Below are positions 55,156-58,751 of a stretch of DNA of 58,751 nucleotides, in pieces. Made by a program: the position numbers and the translations under genes. This DNA is from a bacterium (GTDB taxonomy: Bacteria; Armatimonadota; Zipacnadia; Zipacnadales; Zipacnadaceae). Numbering within the stretch: position 1 is the stretch's first letter; the number at the start of each line of letters is the position of its first letter. The notes below the pieces were generated by a model. It saw nothing but the letters and a program-made list of their open reading frames with translations. It did no database searches and was not told the origin of the DNA. Location: NCBI GenBank assembly GCA_030615605.1, contig JAUWYY010000014.1, positions 1 through 58,751 on the forward strand, in the 5' to 3' direction.

Positions 55156-57405
55156 TTAGACGGCCTCTTCGTCTTCTCCTACCCTCTGCTGGGCCTGCTG
55201 GGTCTCTTCGCTCTCGCGCTTGGAGATAATGAGCGCGATAGCCACGACCACGGCCAGCACCACGCCGATTATTTTCAGAGTTGCTGTGCCCTGATAGGCG
55301 GCGATAAGCGGCACGACCAAGAGAGCCACCATATTCATTACTTTGAGCAGTGGGTTGAGCGCCGGGCCGGCCGTGTCCTTGAACGGATCGCCGACGGTGT
55401 CGCCGACCACGGCGGCCTTGTGCGCCTCGCTGCCCTTGCCGCCATACAAGCCGTCTTCGATGAGCTTCTTGGCGTTATCCCAGGCGCCACCGGCGTCACA
55501 CAGCAGCACAGCCAGAAGCTGACCGACGACGATGATCCCAGCCAGGAAGCCGCCCAGCGCCCCCCAGCCCAGCCAGGCCCCGATGATAATAGGGGAGAGA
55601 ATGGCCAGTACTGCTGGCGCTACCAGCTCGCGCAGCGCCGAGGTGGTGCAGATGTCCACCACCTTGGCCGACTCGGGTAGCGCTTTGCCTTCCATCAGCC
55701 CGGGGATCTCACGGAACTGCCGGCGCACCTCGTTGATGACGGAGAAGGCTGTCCGGCTCACTGCCCGGATAGTCATCGAGCTGAACAGCAGCGGCATAGC
55801 GCCGCCGATGAGCAGGCCGATGAAAATACGCGGGTCATCGAGGGGCAGGTTGTAACTGGCCACTGCTTTGATGCTCACTGCTTCGGTAGCCTCGCCGCCG
55901 GCCAGGCCCTGGGCGACCTTGGATAGGTAGGCTCCAAACAGTGCACAGGCAGCAATGACTGCCGAGGCGATAGCAATGCCCTTGGTGGCGGCCTTGGTGG
56001 TGTTACCGACCGTGTCCAGCAGCGCGACAGCACCGGCAGCCTCTTCGACTTCGGCCATCTCAGCGATGCCCTGAGCGTTGTCAACAACTGGTCCGAAGGT
56101 GTCCATAGAGATGATAACGCCGGTGGTGGTGAGCATACCCAGTCCGCATAGCGAGACACCGTATAGAATGTCTACAGCACTTCCGCCGGCGAAGACAACC
56201 GTCGACCAGAAGATCGCAGCGCAGATGGCGACCAGTGCCCAGACCGAACCCTCCAGCCCTTCGGCAAATCCGGTCAAGATAGTGGTGGCCGAGCCTGTCT
56301 GGGTGGAGCGGGCGATTGTCTTAACCGGGCTGTAGCTGTGCGAGGTGTAGTATTCGGTGAGCTTGTAGATGGCGATAGCCAGTACCAGGCCCGAGACGGT
56401 GGCCCAGAACAGCTTCATCCCGTCGTGGGTAGGCCCAACATAGAATTGAGCAACCACGAAGAATCCGACAGCGGACAGAGCCGCTGACCACACAACCCCA
56501 CGGGTAATAGGAGCCATGGGGTGTTCCTGGTCGTTCTTCATCCGCACGATCCAGATGCCCAGCATCGAAGTAATAACGCCGATAGCGCGGACAATCAACG
56601 GGAAGACGATCCACACTGTCGCCTTGCGGGGATCATCGGCGAAGTGGGCCAGGGCGAGAATCATCGAGGCGACGAGTGTGACCTCGTAGGATTCGAAAAT
56701 ATCGGCGGCCATCCCGGCGCAGTCACCGACATTGTCGCCGACGTTGTCAGCGATAACCGCCGCATTGCGCGGGTCGTCTTCGGGGATGCCGGCTTCGAGT
56801 TTCCCGACCAGGTCAGCTCCTACGTCGGCGGCCTTGGTAAAGATGCCGCCGCCCACCCGCATAAATAGCGCCAGCAGGCTGCCACCGAAGCCAAAGCCCA
56901 GCAGTACCTCAGTGGCGTGCTGCTCGTAGATCATGAACAGAACAGTCGCGCCGAGCAGGCCCATAGTGACGGTGAACATGCCAGTTACGCCGCCGGCGCG
57001 GAAGGCGATGGAGAGGGCTTCGGCGATGCTGCTGCGGGCTGCGGCGGTACAGCGGGTATTGGCCCGTACCGCCAGAGTCATGCCGATATATCCGGTCAAG
57101 CCCGACCCCAAACAGCCCATTAGAAAGGCCAGGCCACGCCCAACGGCGGTACTAAAGCCCGCGCCTGCGCCGCTCAGGCCCAACAGTACGCTGAGTATGA
57201 CCACCAACCAGGCGATAGTCTTAAACTGGCGTCCCAGGTAGGCATAGGCGCCCTCCTGGATCTGTGCGCCAATCTGTTGCATTCGCTCGGTGCCCGGGTC
57301 TTTGGACAGTACATCTCTTCTGAGGTAGAGAGCATACAATACGCCCAGGACGCCGCTGCCGATTACTACCCACAGGATGGTTGACTCAAAACTGGTAAAC
57401 TCCAA
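55156..57405 (-). CDS. hppA: K+-independent proton-translocating pyrophosphatase
   Basis: Membrane pump hydrolysing PPi to move H+. 749 residues, about 16 TM segments. Substrate site GGGIFTKAADVGADLVGKLE and DDPRNAAVIADNVGDNVGDC; C-terminal GDTVGDPFKDTAGPALNPL. The key segment reads GNTTKAATKG: Lys at the position that is Ala in K+-dependent pumps, so it should be K+-independent. The ribosome site GGGAGG precedes ATG 57405. Own terminator downstream. Confidence 0.95.
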   Translation of the reverse strand: MEFTSFESTILWVVIGSGVLGVLYALYLRRDVLSKDPGTERMQQIGAQIQEGAYAYLGRQFKTIAWLVVILSVLLGLSGAGAGFSTAVGRGLAFLMGCLGSGLTGYIGMTLAVRANTRCTAAARSSIAEALSIAFRAGGVTGMFTVTMGLLGATVLFMIYEQHATEVLLGFGFGGSLLALFMRVGGGIFTKAADVGADLVGKLEAGIPEDDPRNAAVIADNVGDNVGDCAGMAADIFESYEVTLVASMILALAHFADDPRKATVWIVFPLIVRAIGVITSMLGIWIVRMKNDQEHPMAPITRGVVWSAALSAVGFFVVAQFYVGPTHDGMKLFWATVSGLVLAIAIYKLTEYYTSHSYSPVKTIARSTQTGSATTILTGFAEGLEGSVWALVAICAAIFWSTVVFAGGSAVDILYGVSLCGLGMLTTTGVIISMDTFGPVVDNAQGIAEMAEVEEAAGAVALLDTVGNTTKAATKGIAIASAVIAACALFGAYLSKVAQGLAGGEATEAVSIKAVASYNLPLDDPRIFIGLLIGGAMPLLFSSMTIRAVSRTAFSVINEVRRQFREIPGLMEGKALPESAKVVDICTTSALRELVAPAVLAILSPIIIGAWLGWGALGGFLAGIIVVGQLLAVLLCDAGGAWDNAKKLIEDGLYGGKGSEAHKAAVVGDTVGDPFKDTAGPALNPLLKVMNMVALLVVPLIAAYQGTATLKIIGVVLAVVVAIALIISKRESEETQQAQQRVGEDEEAV

Positions 57406-57465
57406 CTTTCTTTCCTCCCTTTGGCATCAGAGGATGATGACGGTTAATGCGGACACAGACAAACC

Positions 57466-57489
57466 GAGTCAGGAAGACATTTCTGACTC
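57466..57489 (-). terminator. Possible terminator after uppP
   Basis: GAGTCAG/CTGACTC 7-bp stem with 10-nt loop just beyond the uppP stop; in minus-strand sense followed by GGTTTGTCTGTG. Weak U-tract. Confidence 0.4.
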
Positions 57490-57497
57490 CTGCGACA

Positions 57498-58310
57498 TCA
57501 CCCGATAACAGCGGTGATGATCCCCACCAATATACAATAGCCCGAGAAATATATCAAGTTGCCGGCGCGCACTGTCCTGACCACCAGATGCACCGCGAAA
57601 TAGCCGGAAATAGCGGCGGTAAGTCCACCCAGCAGATAGATGCCTAATTGCTGCGAGCTTATTGGATTCTGCACGAGTCTTATGACCTGAAAAACAGTTC
57701 CGCCCAGGATTACCGGTGCAGAAAGCAGGAAAGCAAATCGCGGCGCCCAGTCGCGATGCAACCCTCGCAATAGTCCTGCTGCAATCGTGGTGCCGGACCG
57801 CGAGATTCCCGGAACCAGCGCCACCACCTGGGCAGTGCCAATCAACAGCGCGTCAAATGCCGTGGTGTGGTGTTGCTCTTTTCGTCCTGCCAGCCAGTTG
57901 ACGGCCAGCAAAATAAGCCCGGTTATCACCAGAGCAATGCCGACAACTTGTAAGCTGGTGAACAGTTCCTCAATTTGTTGTTCAAAGAAAAACCAGGCCA
58001 GGGCTGCGGGAATCGTGCCGATTATCAGCAGGCCCACCAGCCGACGAGCAGCCGTGAGCTGTGTTTGCTGGGTGGGTTCAGAGGCGGACCAGACGAACAG
58101 GCTACGCAGCATCCGGGCGAAGTCCTGCCGGTAGTAGGCTATCACTGCCAGCAGTGTGCCGAAATGCGTGATGACAACAAAGGCCAGCCATTGCTGGGGC
58201 TGAGCGTGTAGCAGCTCGCGGAAGATCACTAGATGCCCGGAACTGGAGATTGGTAAGAACTCGGTGGCGCCCTGCACTATTCCCAAAGCTACCGCGACGA
58301 GCCAGCTCAT
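57498..58310 (-). CDS. uppP: Undecaprenyl-diphosphate phosphatase
   Basis: Recycles the lipid carrier of cell-wall synthesis and confers bacitracin tolerance. 270 residues, about eight TM. Catalytic motifs EFLPISSSGHLVI and PGISRSGTTIAAGLLRG. ATG overlaps the upstream permease gene stop by 4 nt (58307-58310), so the two are cotranscribed. Confidence 0.95.
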   Translation of the reverse strand: MSWLVAVALGIVQGATEFLPISSSGHLVIFRELLHAQPQQWLAFVVITHFGTLLAVIAYYRQDFARMLRSLFVWSASEPTQQTQLTAARRLVGLLIIGTIPAALAWFFFEQQIEELFTSLQVVGIALVITGLILLAVNWLAGRKEQHHTTAFDALLIGTAQVVALVPGISRSGTTIAAGLLRGLHRDWAPRFAFLLSAPVILGGTVFQVIRLVQNPISSQQLGIYLLGGLTAAISGYFAVHLVVRTVRAGNLIYFSGYCILVGIITAVIG

Positions 58311-58751
58311 AGGGGTTCCTCATTAGCCTCGACCAGCTCGCGGTACCATTGGTGCGTGGTGCTGATGATTGCGGCGATGGGCACAGCCACGATCATGCCC
58401 AATACGCCCCCGAACTCGGCGCCGATGAGCAGCACGATGATTATCGTCACCGGGTGCAGTTTGATCTCCCGTCCCAGTACCATGGGCACGACCAAGTTAG
58501 CCTGCAGTATGTTCAGGATTATGTAGAGTATGGCCACGATAAGTGCAGCATTCGCGTTGCCCTGGAGCAGCGGGATCCCTATGACCAGGACACCGGCAAA
58601 TATGGAGCCGATGTAGGGAATGAGTTGGGCTATGCCGGTGAGCAAGCCGAGGGTCAGGTAAGTGCTGACGCCGGCGCCATAGAGGATCAGCGCGGTGGCC
58701 GCACCAATGATGAGGCAGACGAGGAGCATCCCGCGAACGTAATGATGCATC
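58307..58751 (-). CDS. AI-2E family permease, C-terminal part
   Basis: Reading frame enters from the right window edge and ends at 58307. Hydrophobic segments with YLTLGLLTGIAQLIPYIGSI and VVPMVLGREIKLHPVTIII are the C-terminal signature of the AI-2E transporter/PerM family. Substrate unknown. Only ~148 residues are present. Confidence 0.88.
   Translation of the reverse strand, partial: MHHYVRGMLLVCLIIGAATALILYGAGVSTYLTLGLLTGIAQLIPYIGSIFAGVLVIGIPLLQGNANAALIVAILYIILNILQANLVVPMVLGREIKLHPVTIIIVLLIGAEFGGVLGMIVAVPIAAIISTTHQWYRELVEANEEPL

Overview
The window looks like a chromosomal segment of a free-living, GC-rich, double-membrane bacterium. It carries a secretin-based pilus operon, full-length core metabolic genes, a complete rRNA operon and a conventional sigma70 promoter vocabulary. 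The 16S gene is complete and would settle the lineage. My impression from the gene styles (Gly/Tyr- and Met/Gly/Pro-rich envelope proteins, copper-amine-oxidase-type stalk domain, AroK-AroB fusion, split pilus operon) is Armatimonadota or a neighbouring phylum, but this is a weak inference.

Layout. 1-321: tail of a REP-type transposase with a palindrome inside its reading frame. 401-1354: cation-diffusion metal exporter. 1565-6057: a FixABCX electron-transfer operon (FixB fused to a ferredoxin domain), interrupted by a small membrane/PH-like gene. 6054-6431: single-domain response regulator, opposite strand. 6808-13277: pilM-N-O-P, a small STN protein and a PilQ secretin. 13366-17049: aroC, fused aroKB, and a PASTA protein. 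17096-19055: ECF sigma factor and its anti-sigma factor, the latter ending in an STN-like domain. 19045-25606: birA, a TPR/polysaccharide deacetylase, a glycoside hydrolase and purB. 25676-25976: a promoter, a tiny ORF and tRNA-Met. 26089-33927: accB, hom, thrC, purC, tilS, ftsH, folK.

The minus strand then takes over. 33937-35211: a presenilin-like GxGD membrane protein and a small cysteine-containing protein. 35378-38448: a lower-GC Snf2-helicase/Mrr-nuclease gene plus a 197-residue partner, lying between a fragment of 5S rRNA and the intact 5S gene. 38385-44239: rRNA operon (16S, tRNA-Ile, tRNA-Ala, 23S, 5S) with a consensus promoter, long processing stalks and a terminator-like hairpin in the 16S-tRNA spacer. 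44302-47169: two exported proteins, one frameshifted. 47460-54162: aminotransferase, a collapsed pta pseudogene, rpsR, a cold-shock protein, a hybrid histidine kinase, a SLOG-fold protein and a beta-CASP nuclease. 54202-58751: OmpR-type regulator, H+-pyrophosphatase, UppP and the C-terminal part of an AI-2E-type permease.

Functional themes. The Fix complex and proton-pumping pyrophosphatase point to an energy-conserving metabolism that handles low-potential electrons. The pilus operon and the ECF/anti-sigma pair share STN-type domains, suggesting an envelope signalling link. The most novel-looking candidates are the presenilin-like protein, the Snf2-Mrr two-gene module beside the 5S gene, and the anti-sigma factor with an STN-like sensor domain.
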